Shown piece after piece: positions 36,600 through 51,200 of a stretch of 64,000 nucleotides of DNA (positions within the stretch are counted from its first letter, which is position 1; each line of letters starts with the position of its first letter). The DNA comes from Cylicocyclus nassatus (Eukaryota; Nematoda; Chromadorea; Rhabditida; Strongylidae): NCBI GenBank assembly GCA_958299035.1, contig CATQJL010000112.1, positions 21,046,812 through 21,110,811 on the forward strand, written 5' to 3'. The notes below the pieces were generated by a model that was given only the letters and a program-made list of their open reading frames with translations, searched no databases and was not told where the DNA came from. The position numbers and the translations under genes are program-made.

Positions 36600-39480
36600 T
36601 CAACAAAATAAAGGATAAATGCTAACGCATTGAGGTTGAGATCATTAAAATCTGTGCTGACTGGAAATTTTTTCGCTTATCTCATTCCATTTGATTCATC
36701 TAGTCGCTTATAAATGTGCTCCTTTGAACTCTCTGCATTGTTTCGAACTATACCCTAATTTGTCTCTTCTCCAACAATAAGTTTCATTTCACTCTTTATC
36801 TGCTCTTGCTATGTTTTTCTTTTCAAAAGAAGAGTTCAAAAAGCCAGCTCAAAAACAATATCGCTAACATTTATTTTCATACCTTCTCATTTCACGAAAG
36901 CGAAAACATCTTCGAATGCTAGATGAAGATGCTAATGGTGTTAGCCACTCAAAATGCCTTCTTATGGTTAGCCTCTTAAACTTTTTAGCTATGTCTTAAT
37001 GAGGTTAGCCGCATTTTAATAGATGCAAGCAAATCTGTGAAACTCACTTATGCAGATGTTTTAAATTAATAGGCTTTCGATTTACGTCGTCGTTGAGCTG
37101 GAGCGTTTGTGACTGGTTTCATACCATTTTAATCGGAAGTGGGAGCCTTATCGTAAATTTTGATGTGATCGAATTTTTATGTGAAAATTGTTTATGGGGA
37201 ATTGCGCTTGATAGACTATACTCATATGAAACTTCATCCACTATATCTATGAAATAAATTTGTTGATCTCCATCATGGTAGTTCCTAAAATTACAGTGTT
37301 ATGGTATGATTATGGTTTCCTTCTTCTCTGCTCTGATCGCTCACGTCAGCTTGAGAAATACGCAATTGAGAGTCGAACTAATGACGAGATGATAATGCAC
37401 CTTTGGTCTTTTCTCGTTGTCTGACGAGACTCTACAATGACTCTTGCAATCTCCCAAAGGCTTAAGTGCTTGCCTTCGGTAGGGAGTAAGAGCCCCTTGC
37501 AATTTACCGTTCTTTCCTTTGTAATGCAATCCAAAATTATTGTACCAAAGTACCAATTCAATACAAGAACTGGCAGTCCAGCGTTCGTTTGTCCGTCAAT
37601 GTTATGTGCATTAAAGGAAATTCGTCGTGTTATTGTCCGAATTGAAGTTTTTCTAGTACGAAATTCCTCACGATAAACCAGTTTACGAACAACATAAAAG
37701 TGCTCCGAAGTTGGTTGTGTGCAAATCACGCTCTAGTTCAAATTACCTCCTTACGTCCCAACGGCGGCTGCCGGCCCTAGGTGCCGATGAGATGGCTGTC
37801 AAAGTTCGCCGAGTTTCTGTGCAGAAGACAAATAATGATGGGATTAATTCACATTTAGTTTGGAAAAAATCAACCATTTCTTGTGTACCCCTATCAATTA
37901 ATTTTTCCGTACTCGTTCTTATTAAGACGTGTTCTCACTAATCCTGAACTCTCAATGATCCATGCACTGTCTCCATCGACGTTTGTAAAGTGTTATTGTT
38001 CTTTGTGAATTCAATTAGATGTCATCAAATCAAGTTCACAAACTCATAGCACTTTCAAATCGTCTGAAATTGTTGATCTTATCGCGTGCCTATAGAACTC
38101 GGGCCTGTCATGCCACATTACGCGCATTTCCGTGACGGTTGGATGATCTGTTTCTTCGTTTAGCCCTCATTTAGTTGCTAATAGTTTAGTTGTTTTCCAT
38201 TGCATTGATAAAGACTACACCTTTTATGATGCATGTCAGGTGGTTACCAGAATTTCGACTTCTTGTGCAAACGAAATTCATCAAAGAAACATAGAACTTT
38301 TTTCGAACAAATGAACCTTCAATCGAAATTCTTTTACCAACACTTTTTCCTAGAAACGTCACAATGATACTTCGTCATAGACGATATACTGTGGTTTGTC
38401 CCTGAAATTACTTTGTACTTTTGCCTTTTATTAACGATGACTCTTCGTATCATCCATTTCCCCTTACGCGCAAGAAAATAATTTGTACGAGCTGCCGAAT
38501 ATTCTTACCTATCCATGCAGTTTTATCATAGCTCTTGCTGTTGCATTTCGTGGACAGCGAGGTTGCTTTGGTAGTGGCAGTGTTGCACTAGTGCTGCACA
38601 GCGCCAACTTTTGTTGTTGCCTGGTGTTGCTGGTGATGATGTAGTTGCAATGTTGTCGAGCACCATGAAAGTGGCTTTCGTTCCTTCCCCCCCCCTTCAA
38701 ATGCTGATCCAGTCGATGAGTGATGGATAAAGAAAATTTCCTTAAAATAATTTGCTTCTTTTCAATTGTAATGATAACATGACAATGCTACATTAAAGCA
38801 CAGTCATTTTGACAGGCTGATTAATTCAAAGCCGTATAGGCGTAACTCATAGCCGTATAGGCGTCGTATATCTGAATAGATCTCAGTTGACTGCTACCTC
38901 TTTACTCAGAATGAAAATTTGAATTCTGCCATAGTTTAATTTATGGTTCAGTCGAGGCTAAGCTTTTCGTTTGTTTTTTCATTTACTTTTTGAACACATC
39001 TTTTGGACTTGACATCTCAAGTTTCAGGGTGAGAGAGTCAAATGTGAGGAGCAGGACTGAGTTGTGCGTTCAGATGTTTTTAATGTGATCTGTAACACAT
39101 TCTCTCTTCATTTTTGTTCTCATCACTTTCTCTTGATCTGTCTATGTACAGGTACATTGTCATAGTGAATGGCAAAACGTAACGGATAGAGAAGCCAGCG
39201 TCACAAAGTGCCTAGAAAGGAACGTTGCAGCTAACAAGTCGATTTCTTTTGGCAAAGCGACAACGACGCGCCTGCTGTTTATATTTATACGAAATTGGCC
39301 CTCACAGATTGGCGGTGTAATCAAAGAGAGACAACGGCGGCTTCGTGTGTTATAGATTCAATTTAAGCCCGAACATAAACATTACTTCCTCCAGCTTCAG
39401 CAGCTACCAGCATCTCCTTTGTAACAGATTTAGCATCATATTTGTGGGAAAACAGAACTTTTGCATGACGATGTCTGATG
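36600..39480. other. Mostly non-coding; one motif-free ORF on the minus strand
   Basis: The minus-strand frame 37,346-37,729 (127 codons) is unusually long for the area and ends near a plausible donor (CAAAG/GTGCAT). It has no recognisable domain, so I do not call it a gene. A short duplication AGCCGTATAGGCGT occurs twice near 38,830-38,863. Confidence 0.35.
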
Positions 39481-39482
39481 TC

Positions 39483-40674
39483 TCTACGTAGGGTGGCGGA
39501 CTTTATGAACGATAGCGCGCGCTTAGGCAGGCGTGTGTCAATAAGGTGTGCACCGTTAGCCCCGCCTATCGCAAGATGGACGAGTTTTTTGCAGTACAGC
39601 TCTAGCGCTGTTTCATGGCCATGTTCCCTAGTCAAGTGAAAGCAACTTCTGATAGTGATATAAGCTTGTTGCAAGCTGGGGTGAAGCTTGACTGTTTACA
39701 GAATTTTTTTTGCTTTCTTGTTTCATTTTTTGCCAGTCACGAACGGCTATTTTGATCATGAAATTCAAGAGATTTGCTGATTTATCTACGAATGACCGAG
39801 TGACTCCTGGCTATCCAACTTTGAAGTGTGAAATCAATCTAAAACACCTCAGGCATAATTGTCTGAGTGACCACACATCTTACGACTACTTCACACGCAT
39901 CTTTGAGTTACAGATCAATTTATACTGAGGGTAGCAGTTTTTGAAAGCAAACAAAAAAATTTTGTTGTTTAAAGCAGATTCGAAAAATATAAGTGCAGTG
40001 TGATTTTCCTTTTCCCGAAATCTGAGAAAGTTTGTGTGATATGACCGCATATTCGCAAAACGAGTGATATCTGGCGTATGAAACATTACCAAATGTAATG
40101 ATGTACACAAGTTATTGAATAGTTTGCCTTGAAACAAAATTCGCCTATCATGCTTATTTTGAATTCTCGTCGCAATGAAATCTGTTTTTAGCTATGATTA
40201 GGGTTTCAAAACTTACTTTTCCGATAAAATAGATAGTCGTGTTGGTCATTTCAGCAATGATAATAATATTTCTCGGTCAGCTGACCTCTTTTTGAATTAA
40301 ACTTGAGAGTGCACAATAAAGAATATTTGGTATAGTAACAGATTTTGGATAAAGAAAAACACTTCTCACAATTTGGACAAACCTACCAGGAACAAATAAC
40401 TGAAATACATTGAAAAGAGCTTGCGAACTAATTCATAATGAAAAGAGTCCTGAAAACTGATTTTTAATTTAATTGAAGTTTTGAAATCTGCTGTTAACCA
40501 AATTGCAACCTACAGAAGCATGAAGGAAATATTAGAGAGTTTTCCAATTGCTGAGCGCATTCCTAGGCTAATTAACAAGGGGGCGGAGCGATCAGCGCAC
40601 CGCGTACGGTACCCAGCTGGCGGCTGGCACATGCTATCGTTCATAAAGTCATACACCCCTCTACGTATAATCTT
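39483..40674. repeat. Widely spaced inverted repeat, possible element ends
   Basis: GACTTTATGAACGATAGC at about 39,499 and its exact inverse at about 40,636 are embedded in about 34 bases of weaker inverted similarity (CTACGTAG on both). They could bound a degraded 1.2-kb element. No target duplication or coding capacity is seen. Confidence 0.35.
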
Positions 40675-40679
40675 TGGAC

Positions 40680-43600
40680 GAAATTACATACGGAGTTTAC
40701 ATCGCGTTCGTGAGTTGTGTTGGGGGCTGAGCTTGATCATGGGGAATTGGTTAAGCATATGAATTGGCTTGTCTAGTGCGCATCGTTCGCTGTTGTGTGC
40801 TAACATCTATCCTCTGTCAAACATTGACGCTGTACGGTCGATCAAATATTCGCATAAGATGCTTCTGCTTTAGGTAAGATCTAGGCACCTCTGTTTGAAA
40901 TACTGTTCATAGAGCTATTCTTTCCTCAAATATTTTATCGGAATATGCGAGCTATCATTTTCATATGCTTTTTTCTTCCAAAAAAAGTTGGAAAATCTGT
41001 TTTTGCTTTTCATATTCCTCCAAAAGGCCAATCATCAATAGCATTTCCATTACAGTAACCTCTACGTGATCACATTAAATTTATCGGACATTCTGTTCAT
41101 TATGTTTTTGTCACAATGATGAATTTGCAATTACTTGAGCAACCTATTTCATCGTAATGAAGGCAGAAGGCAGTTTCCAAAAACAACAAGGATTTATAAT
41201 GCTGTTGATGTAATTTTTGAGTGCTTTATTAGTACACCAAACTTCATAGTCAAAATTACTACTTTTCACATTTCATATGTCTAACGGCCTTCAACATTTG
41301 TTGCATCTAGGTCGAAAAAATTAAACATGTCTGGGTATAGAGCAAAACGTTTTTAATACTGTACGATACTTACAATGAATACTGGAAATTGTGTGAAGTG
41401 AATACTTTGTTGTCTCCTTTAACGCCCCTCGTCTTAGCGGAACGACATAGTTGAGCTGAACTCTCTTCTCTGTCGGCTCAACTCTGAATGATGATAGATG
41501 GTGCGTTGTGGAGACTGGCTTGTTTTGCAGTTTGCGGTAAATGCATACCAACGACTCTGTATGTGTGTGTTCTACCGCCCGATCAAGTCAAAGTCGATGA
41601 CAGTAGTTATAGGATGATGATTGACAGTGCCTCTACCGTGCTGTAAGATCGCTACCGAACTGTCATTGTGAGACGAATTGTGAAGAATCGCTTCGGCGGT
41701 GTGTGCGCGGTGCGCTTCACAACGAGCGCACATCTCTACACATCAATTATTCGAACTCGGTGTCGTGTAATTACGTATACGAGACGGCGAAATCCACCGT
41801 ATCCAGCCACACAAGAGAGTCGAAAAACCAATCCATCACACAAGTATTTCTGTATGGAGTTGAAGATGTGACCTTCGCCCCCGTCTTACATGAACTCGAA
41901 CTCGTTCCCTCCTTCAAAACGGGCACCGAATTGACGACGAGATTGTTGTGGGAATCTCAAAGCAATGCATCGCTGTAACTATTATCGCGTTCAATTGAGG
42001 TTACGGTAATGTACATGGTAGCGTAACTGCTCAGCTTTTTGTCATGCCTATCTAAAGTAAAACAATTTGCTCACCCGTTGTTGAATAGAAAGTATCTGCT
42101 TCCTTATGTGATTAATTCAAAGTGAAGCTGAACGTCTTATCGCATCTTCTTATTCGCCTTGATGCATTTGAGCTTTCTAGCATCCAAGTGCGAACATAGG
42201 CTTTAAATTCTAGGGCAGCCTATTTATTTGCACAACTTCATTACTTTTTGTGTTTAGACGATTGGAAGCTACCCACTTTTTATCAATGAAGGTTGTTTTA
42301 CTGCTCATTCAGTTAGCCAGGTAGATTAAAAAACGGTGGTAGTGATTTCATACTTATCAAACTTCAGAAACCAAGACGATTATTGCTCTTTATGTAGAAT
42401 ATGATAGAATGTGATAGAATATGATAGCGCAAAAAGCAGCTTATATCTCCTAGATTTTTTCGTCAATAAAAAATGTGGTTGATTATCTAGAGATCAGCAA
42501 TGATTATTCGGTACTTGACAGCATATACAGCTAGGTCAGAAGAGTTATACTTTGCCGAGCTTCAAGAACGGCTCTAAGAGATAAGAATTTTATCCAATTT
42601 CTAGTTTCTGCTCAGGTTCTATTTGCGGCAGCTTCAGTGTTCTCAATAAATCGAAGATTGCATGTAGGCAGCACAATGCCAGTTGAAGCGAAGAAAAAAA
42701 CTCAATGGATTAAGCACTCTCACTCGAATGTTTGTTTGCGCGCCCTATCGCGAGCGACGCGACGACGACGGGACGAGGCTGTGATTGTGTGCGTTATCAA
42801 ACGATAGAACAAGTGCGCACACTCTACGCTACCGTATATTATCATCATTTGGTCATCAGCGATGCTGGCTGATTCTCTATTGTTTTCTGCGGTTGATTCT
42901 AGGATTCTAATAATGAAGCGAGCAGGTCCCCTTCTCAATGTATGCCCATAGTTTCCATAGCGAACGTGCATCATATCCGATGCAGCAACAAATTGTTAAT
43001 AATTCAATTAGGGGCCGGTGGATGGCTGACCTCTTGAAGCTCGTCCGCGCAAAAAGTCTATTGTCAGAACAATACGGACCAACCGCTATAATTGCGCGCA
43101 CTAATAATGTCCTAACCATGCACTGGGTGGAGTCATGGTAATTCGTCATCTGCTCCTCCTTTATGGGACAAATAGCATATAGCAGAGTCAGCCAGCAGAT
43201 TGGGCTATAAGAATTTCTGGAGTGATTTTTTACTGGTTATAATCTTCTTCCCTAAAAATCCCGTTGAATGTGTTCATCACTGATTGGCTGCTTTAAACAT
43301 CGTCAAATCAAGCTGCACGATGAGGTAGATGCGGGTTTTGACTCCAAAGAAAGGCCGAAGCCGATTATGCTTGCATTCTTGACAGCATTGAGGTTTTTTC
43401 ACTTGTTTTGAGTGCAGAAACCACCACCTCGTGAACCTGTCCGTGATACCGGTGAAGCAGGTACCCGACAGCTTTTTCACACAACTAGCACTGCATCACA
43501 CCGTATCACGGCGAGAGTTCACTAGAGAAATCTTCCCTCTTAAGCTTAACAGAGATGTTCTGCGTCTACATCAAAAAGCCGTTCAAACAACTTTGTAACT

Positions 43601-46600
43601 CTAAATAAGGATTATTAGTGGTTTTGTCATGAAACCATTTTCTCTTTCATTATTGCTCACCATTCATTGCTAGATTGTGGGTCGCCAAATGTCGGTCACA
43701 GTACTCCTGTATCGTTCTCAACAACGCATTTCTCACATTGGTCATCTTGCCTACTTGTCCGTTTGAAAGTTACCTTTGGAATTATAAGAACTGTTCTACA
43801 AATAAATAGTTCAAACCGTACGCCATTTCAAGGAATGCAAAGCTTCCCCCATTTCAACACCAGAATTTTTCAGCTTTTGCTCACAGCAAACTACATAGCT
43901 TATTATCTTCGCTTCAAATGCGATATGATGTAAGTAGTTTAAGACATCCATTTATCGATTGAAATAGCAAAATTTGCGTCAATCAGTAAGTGCTTAGCAA
44001 AAACATTAAAGAGAAAAGCTTTGCTCCATAAGATAGCTTGAGTTGCATCGTCGCTGCTCACTACTTTGAGCTTGTTGTTGCATTGTCGTTGCTCGCTACT
44101 ACGAAAAATGTCGTTGCTCACTGAATATCAGTGCCATGTCGTTGCTCATCACTAGATGAGTGTCGTCGTTGCTCACTAGTAGATAGTATCCTGACTGCTC
44201 AATGTTTACTATTGTTGTTGTTGTTCACTACCGAACAATATTGTTTTATCGTTGCTCACTTTGTATATGTCGTTTTCTTGTTGCTTATAGGAATTAGTGC
44301 CGTATTGTCGTTGCTCACTACCTGAGCGGTGGCAATGTCGCTCCTTCTTTTTATTGTTGTTGTTGTTTTATAGCGATGACTTCGGCTCAGAAAAGTATCG
44401 GTATGCCAAAACACTTATCTGCTGCACAATGCTGCTGAAAGTTGCTTTTGTCCTTTGTTTTACCGAAATATCACCCCAATAATCGCTTTATCCCTGCATC
44501 AGTCAAAGCAGAGAAAAACTCCAGTAATAGATGTTCTTCGCACTATTGTTTGTTGAGCCCATTTTACTCGAAGCTGTGAGTGCACGGAGGTGATTGTGTT
44601 GTTGTATGCGCTCTTTAGTGGCGCAGCTTAGCTTTTCCCCAGCCTATACAATGAGCGGTGGAGAAATTCGAGATGCGCTATTGAGTGGCTGCGGATAATT
44701 TGCTTCTAGGTAAAGAGAGCCTGGCGCCTCTTGCTGTTTTGGTGGATAGCTAGTGCGAAGCCATGAACATCATCACATTATGTGCACATCAAATGAGTGC
44801 TGAGCAAGTCGAGCATGTTAGCGCTAACGAAAAAAAAACCGGCGATGTGCTGGCAGCGAGTGGAGGTTCAGAATAAGTCACCTTTATTTTGGTGCTTTTT
44901 ACTACTCTCTACTTTTTTGCTGTTGAGAAAAAAGCATAAGGTTTTGCTCTAAAAGAATCTAGCTCATCAAAAAGTTCGCTGCATATGTACCTTTATGCGC
45001 ACAAGTCTCTAATGTGCGTCGAGACGAAAACAAAGCGTAGACCTCATCAGAACTGCTGAAATGGCTACCTCGTTCAAGCGATCGCATCTATACCTTCATT
45101 AAAGATGGGCGGTGCCGGCCAATCGCGGCCGTGCGGGCGCACATGAAATGAGGCCATCCCCCATGTGACACTACTATTACGCATTCGCCGCCTGATAGAC
45201 TCGGGATTACTGTAGCGGACAGCTCGTTAGATAGCATTTCGTTTGTTCCAATCTAATCTAAAGTTGTCTGATAGTGAACTTTGTGTCTTTCTGCTGTTAT
45301 GGACTTTATAAAATTGTTTTGTGCTAAGCGATTGTTGGAGGATTCAAGAATTTATTTGGAACAGATTTGCTTTGCTTCATTTTGCAAATTAAGTTTAAAA
45401 AGAAGAGAAGAACTTTGTTTTTGTCTGAGCTCTGTGGTGTAAGTTCCTAATCGTGGCCGAGATCGTTTGACTTCACGATGATACGGAGCCGACTCACTTA
45501 AAGTTCTTCGCAATTTCTTCTTGCTTGAAATGCCATACTGCGCTTTTCCCATAATTTCAAGCGCTGATCTTGTCCGATCCCTCTTCTGCACATACGCACA
45601 CTGCATCTGTGTATATGTGTTTGCTCACCTCAGCACCACCATCACCCTTCGCGCAACAGGAATTTATATCGTGCTCGTCTTCGCGCCCTGAGCCACTGAA
45701 CGGTATACACACAAGGGGGGGGGGGGGGCAAAATCGTACCGTATCTGAAAAGCTATTACTAGTCGGTTGTGGAATTTTGTTCTTGCATGCTTCACTTCTT
45801 TATGGTAGTTGTTGAATCTGGGTACCTCAAGCGCTGTAAACTGGCCTTCTTAAATGTTATCCACATCCTGCTACATTTGTGCTTTCAAAATAAACCGCTT
45901 TATCCTTGAGTGTGTTCAAAGAGTTTCCAAAAGTCTATGTGCCACTTGAAGTTCGCTCTTTCTTTACAGTTCAATCATAGCCGCCAAAATTAGTTGCTGA
46001 TTTTAGCAGTGTTTGTTTATCGTCAGCTCTTGCGATTTTACACGAAAAGAAAACTTCAAGGGCTAGCGCTGTGTTAAAATGTTCTTAAAATTGTTGTATC
46101 CCATCAACCAGATTTAGCTTGCTGCATTCTGTGACTTGATAAATGGGGTATCTCCTGCTGATGATCTCAATCTCATATTGAGTCAATAAGTTTAGGTTAT
46201 AAGCTCTGTTTTTGTCTCCATGAAGATATTACGTATTTTCCTATGTTATTCTCACAATAATGTATCTAATTTAATTAATTGAATTAGATAGGATCATCGA
46301 CAAAAGTAGCCAATATAAGGCCTACTCAGGTTCGGTTTTTTGGAAATTTTGGCAAAGTTCATTCTCATCTGAACTGCTTACGAGGTCCTTAGAACTGTTC
46401 GTGAATCCTGATAAGTTACCAAGCAACGATTCCCAATTGTAGTGGATGTGTGATGAATTTCATTTGCTAAAGAAATTTTTTGATCTGAAGGAAAATATAG
46501 CTGTATGATGTTATTATTCTACTCTTAGGCCCAGAAGCAATCGAAGCTGGTTGTGCGCTGATTCTGGAAATAACCCGTCTATTACTGGATTTTCCATCTA

Positions 46601-48240
46601 GGGGCGGAGCTTGTCAGGACCAGCTTTTAGAAAATTCTTCTCTTATGAAATGCCGGCAAGAGCGGTCACAAAGTGGGGGCCTTTTGGCCCGCACACTTCA
46701 ACTCGCCGGGCGATTTCCGTTTTTGCCGCCCCGATATGAAGCTCGTGCGGTGCTCCTCATGTGTTCGTTTCTTTATAGCGTAACGAGCCTGATCGAGGAT
46801 ATGCCGAACAGTTGTGTTTCGGAAGTGTGCGAGTGTGTTGTTAAAGCCGACGATCCAAAACTCCAAATCATGTCCCGCCCAACAATTTGATCCTCGTCCT
46901 TTTTTCTGCTCGGACCGCGTCGCTGAAAGCTGTAATATTCGTTAATCAATCGAGCACTTCTGCTACGTTTTTTTTGAACATCGCCGTTTAGTCAATATAT
47001 CTTTGTGCGACTTGCCTGCTTTTGTGTTCTACGAGCTCTATTCTGTTGTATCCTCATTTATCTTCTGTCACTTCGAGTTGATCTGGAACTTGTGGATCAG
47101 GCAAAAAGCGCAAACTCATAAATATCCAAAATAAACATAAAATTCTCACTTCCTCGCATTTTTTCGCAAATGTTTATTTTCATTCTATGCTTGGATTTTC
47201 GATAAAGCCTCGACTATGTTAGGCGTCTGCCAAACGAAAGTAATGCCTGTCAAAGAGGCAGTAAAAACAATGAAGCGATTACGTGAGAAGGGCTTGAAAT
47301 CCAACGAAGATTTTTTGGGGGAAGATCTGTCAAAAATGATGGATTTTCCAGAAAATTGGCAACTAAGCGATATCCGTGAAAAGTGTCTTTCTTATGACTT
47401 TTTTCCACTTTTTCGGTTTATGTTAAATTGAAGCGCCACCTGCGTATGTTTAGCTCAAATGAATTTCTCCATCTGGGCAAGGCCAGACAGGCTTAATTAC
47501 TTGAAATCCTTATCAATAAAATAGTCTACATGCGCTCTTGTGCAGAATGACTGAAGAAAGAATCAATCGACCTAGGTCCTACAGCTTTTGTATGTGATCT
47601 CTTTACAGAAAGTGCAGAAGTTCTTACCATGAAGACTAGAATTTGTTTGCTTTCGCTGGTTATACATGAACTGAATCAAGAAAACTGCGCTGCGGTCGCG
47701 CATCACATCAGAGCGAAGTTAGGTTAGCAATTAAGTTCATCCATTCGAATGTTATCGTTGTCAGCGCTTGACTCTTCTTAAATGACCATAAATCTTTAGT
47801 TTATGTAATTCTGCGGCGGATCGGAGTGCTCTCTGTCTCGAGCGGTGCAGGGAGATCGACGATCCGCCCGTTCTCTTCTTTAGACCCCCCCCCCCCCCCC
47901 CCCCCCCTGCGCGAACATGTGTTCACAATTAAGCGCTCGCCAATCGCCGAATATCAGTCCGATACTAAATGTTCGCGTTTTTGACGCGTATTTTCATCAT
48001 TCAGAACATATGCAGTTGAAGAATGGGGTGCACGAGAGCGTTATCGCTAAGATATATAGCATCGCCGCTCGATCCGGCCAGCCCTATGCTAGGGCTACTT
48101 TTTGCCCAAGAAATATTCGGAATCTGTGAAGTTTTCAAATGCGAGGGGAAGACAATTTCATGCGTTATGTTTTTTTTGCAAAAGTATCATCGTGAAGTTC
48201 AATTCCACGAGATTATTACAACCCACTTTTATTGAAATTT
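40680..48240. other. Gene-poor region upstream of cfi-1
   Basis: No exon could be supported apart from the cfi-1 start. It contains a small triplet of AATATGATAG-type repeats at 42,405-42,430, the minisatellite at 44,030-44,345, a G tract near 45,715 and a 20-plus C tract at about 47,884-47,908. By position it is the likely regulatory region of cfi-1, which is inference. Confidence 0.4.
44030..44345. repeat. Degenerate minisatellite, TGTCGTTGCTCACTA unit
   Basis: About nine imperfect copies of TGTCGTTGCTCACTA at irregular spacing of 25-40 bases. Short ORFs rich in leucine across it are products of the repeat. Confidence 0.7.
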
Positions 48241-48246
48241 TTCAGG

Positions 48247-51200
48247 ATGTCGTTACGAATAGACGACTCTTCAATGTTTACTTCAGCATTACAATTGAAT
48301 ATGAAGAATGAAGATAATGCAGTTGAAAGCAGTGCAAGCAATGAGGTATGTACCCGGTAGCAGAAAAAATTCTGAATTATCAGAATTTCAAAATTTTGCA
48401 AAAGCCGTTGCCTCGGTAGCCTCCATAAGAGTCGTTTTTATTCCACCGCTTTCGCCTTTGTTTTGGCCTTTTTCTCATGGACATCGGTGCTTTGTAAGTT
48501 TACATAATTGGCAAGTTCTTCTACTTATATTTACATACACATGCTAATCTCGGCGACAGCCAAGAAATGCTGAGACTACGATACCATTAGACTTATCTCA
48601 ATTGGGACATTAGCTAGAAAGGGAAGTAAGGTTACTTGTAGGTTGAAGAATATCAAAGCGACCAAATTGTTGAAATGGGCAGGGCCGCATGTGTTTGGAT
48701 CTTGTTTTAACCAGAAATTCAGGAATTTGATCTGGACCGGTGACCCTTAGAATTCATTGTTTCTGAAAAAAGACTACTTCAATTTGGTCAGTTTCTGTAA
48801 GACTCAATTTTATTTGAAGTTCTTACTCTCCGCATTTCCCCTACCGATGAATCTCTGGTAACAAGCACATTAGTATGAAATTCTCGGGCGGCTCGTAATA
48901 AAAAGTTCAATGATGTCTATCTCATCAAACATGATTTATTCCGATCGCAACGGCTATCAGTCGGTATCTTGACAGCTGGCACCTGTTCATATCAACAACG
49001 TAAGATGTGAGGAGATAGTTTTTTTGTGTAGTTCGGCCATAACATGGCTTACTTCGCAAGGAAGTATGCAGGAAATGCACAGCTATAACTTCCGTTTGAT
49101 TGGATCATTCATGTCATGACAAATGGCAAGTTGGTAGGGATAAAATGATGATATGATGCGCCATGATGTGGAAGCTGTTCAAAATAGTTTTTCTCCCAAA
49201 ATTTAGTCGGCAAATGTGCGATTGCTAGTTTGAAGTTTTGTACATATTTGCTTTGATTTTGGGTATTTCGTAGGCCAAGGGGGTATCAAGTACAATGCGG
49301 AAATTTGACTTCAATGACAAATTCGGCAAAGCAGTTTTATAATATGAATGATTTTTAAGTTTCTAAACATCTGAAATTTATTATAGCCTACAACAAATGG
49401 AGGTTCACCCTCTCCCGAAACACCCACGAATAACACATTTGATATTGAAGCGCAACAGAAGGCCTTCCAAAGATTCACATCTAGTTTGGGTAGGTTGAAA
49501 ATTTTACCATTAGAGAAATAACGAAAATGTGAATTTTTAAGGGTTGGGAGGGTTTCGCTCAGCCTTCAACATGAACGTCTTACCTCCATTTCTTGCCGCC
49601 CTGCAGCAAAATCCACTGGCCCTGCAGGTGTGGACATTTAGCTTTCGGTTAGCTCTGGATGATGTAGAAAAAAATTGATAGTGTTTAGCAGCAATTACTC
49701 GGCTTGACTAGCGGATTGAGCGGAGTGTCGCCAGGACCAGAGGATGAGGAAGAAAATGAAAATGGTGCTGCAACTGAACCCGAAGACTTGACCATGAGGT
49801 AGGGAAATTTGGCGAAATCGGCAACTTTTGAGTTCTCAGTGCTCTAAATTTTTTCAATCTCTTTAGCTTTCGGAAAGACAGCAAAACAGAGGATCAGCAT
49901 GGCGATGGTGGAGGGTCGTTAGGTGGTGGACCATCATGGTCGTATGAGGAGCAGTTTAAGCAGGTAAAACTCGCAACGATTAGATCTAAATGATGAAATT
50001 TGGTATTTTTCGATATTGAAAACGTTCATTTGCTTAGAACGTCAACTTTGAGAAATGATGAACAGGATAGTATAAATAGTCCTCATCTATGTTTGACAAT
50101 CTATTCGAGATTTTAATCTGTAAAAAGGTGATTTTTTAGTAGATTAATCAAGGGTCTTATTTTCTTGTGTGCTAAATTGAGAACTTTCCCACTCTACTCA
50201 AACTTCCAGCACTCCTTCATATTAGCCAAAGATTTGCATCTCGCATAGCTTTTCAATGTTTTGTACTTTTCTCGCAAAGCGTTTTATGCTCTCAAATACT
50301 CATGCATAACGAAGCATGTGCAGGGTATCGTATGCAGCCGCTGGGCAGCAGCATTGTGGCGTTGATGCTACCGTAATCGGATTATTCGCTGGCTGACGGA
50401 ATTCACGCGATTGTTTTCATAGTAAATCGCGGCGGACATGCATGATTCACAAGGCTTTTTGTCGAGTGCGCTGCGGATGCGATGGACGTATTGTTGCATT
50501 CACGTTAGAGCTGAGGCCCCCAGTACACGGATAATAAGTCCCTCCATGACACCTGCCACTGAGGGAGGTATAGGAAATTAATTGCTTGTATGGGGGGGGG
50601 GGGCGAGGGGAGAGGGTGAAAACTTGATGGTAAGGGACCTGATGGTAATTTAGGGAGAAAAACAGGGCTTTCTGAATATTTGCTGCCCATAAAGGGAGAG
50701 GAACGAACTCCGCAATTTTGGACATATTTCGAGGACAACTGGTCCTTTCGCGGGACCAGTAGTCCGCGGGGGCGGCCCAAAAAAGCAGAGTTCATTCCGC
50801 TACTGGCATAAAATATGAAAGATCCAAGTGGCAATGATTCACGAATTTTTCTTTGATGTTTAAAAATTACAAAAACAAAAAATGCCGTTTTAATCTGATT
50901 AACACTGGAAAGAGCTCATTTTTGTAGAGATTCCACATGTTCCTGAAAATATCGAAACTCTCTTTGAATAATGGTTCTAATACTGTTTATGCAAGACTGA
51001 GTCTCTGTTGTCTCTTGACGCATCTGCTTATGAGCAGTCATTAATGCTAGCTTGGTCTCCTTTACAACTTATGGACATAAGGATAATACTCATGAGCCAA
51101 TGATTTATGACTGTTGATTAAGACAACGCCATTAGACGCTTCGCATTTGATTTGAATTACTGAGAAACTATTGGGGAGTAATGGAGATCTGCGCCTTTCA

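Noticed and set aside
37346..37729. 127-codon minus-strand ORF
   Set aside because: Longest in its area but no recognisable domain and no consistent partner exons; noted only in the gap entry.
47216..47431. Possible upstream cfi-1 exon (71 codons)
   Set aside because: Charged peptide but no donor or acceptor linking it in phase to the exon at 48,247.
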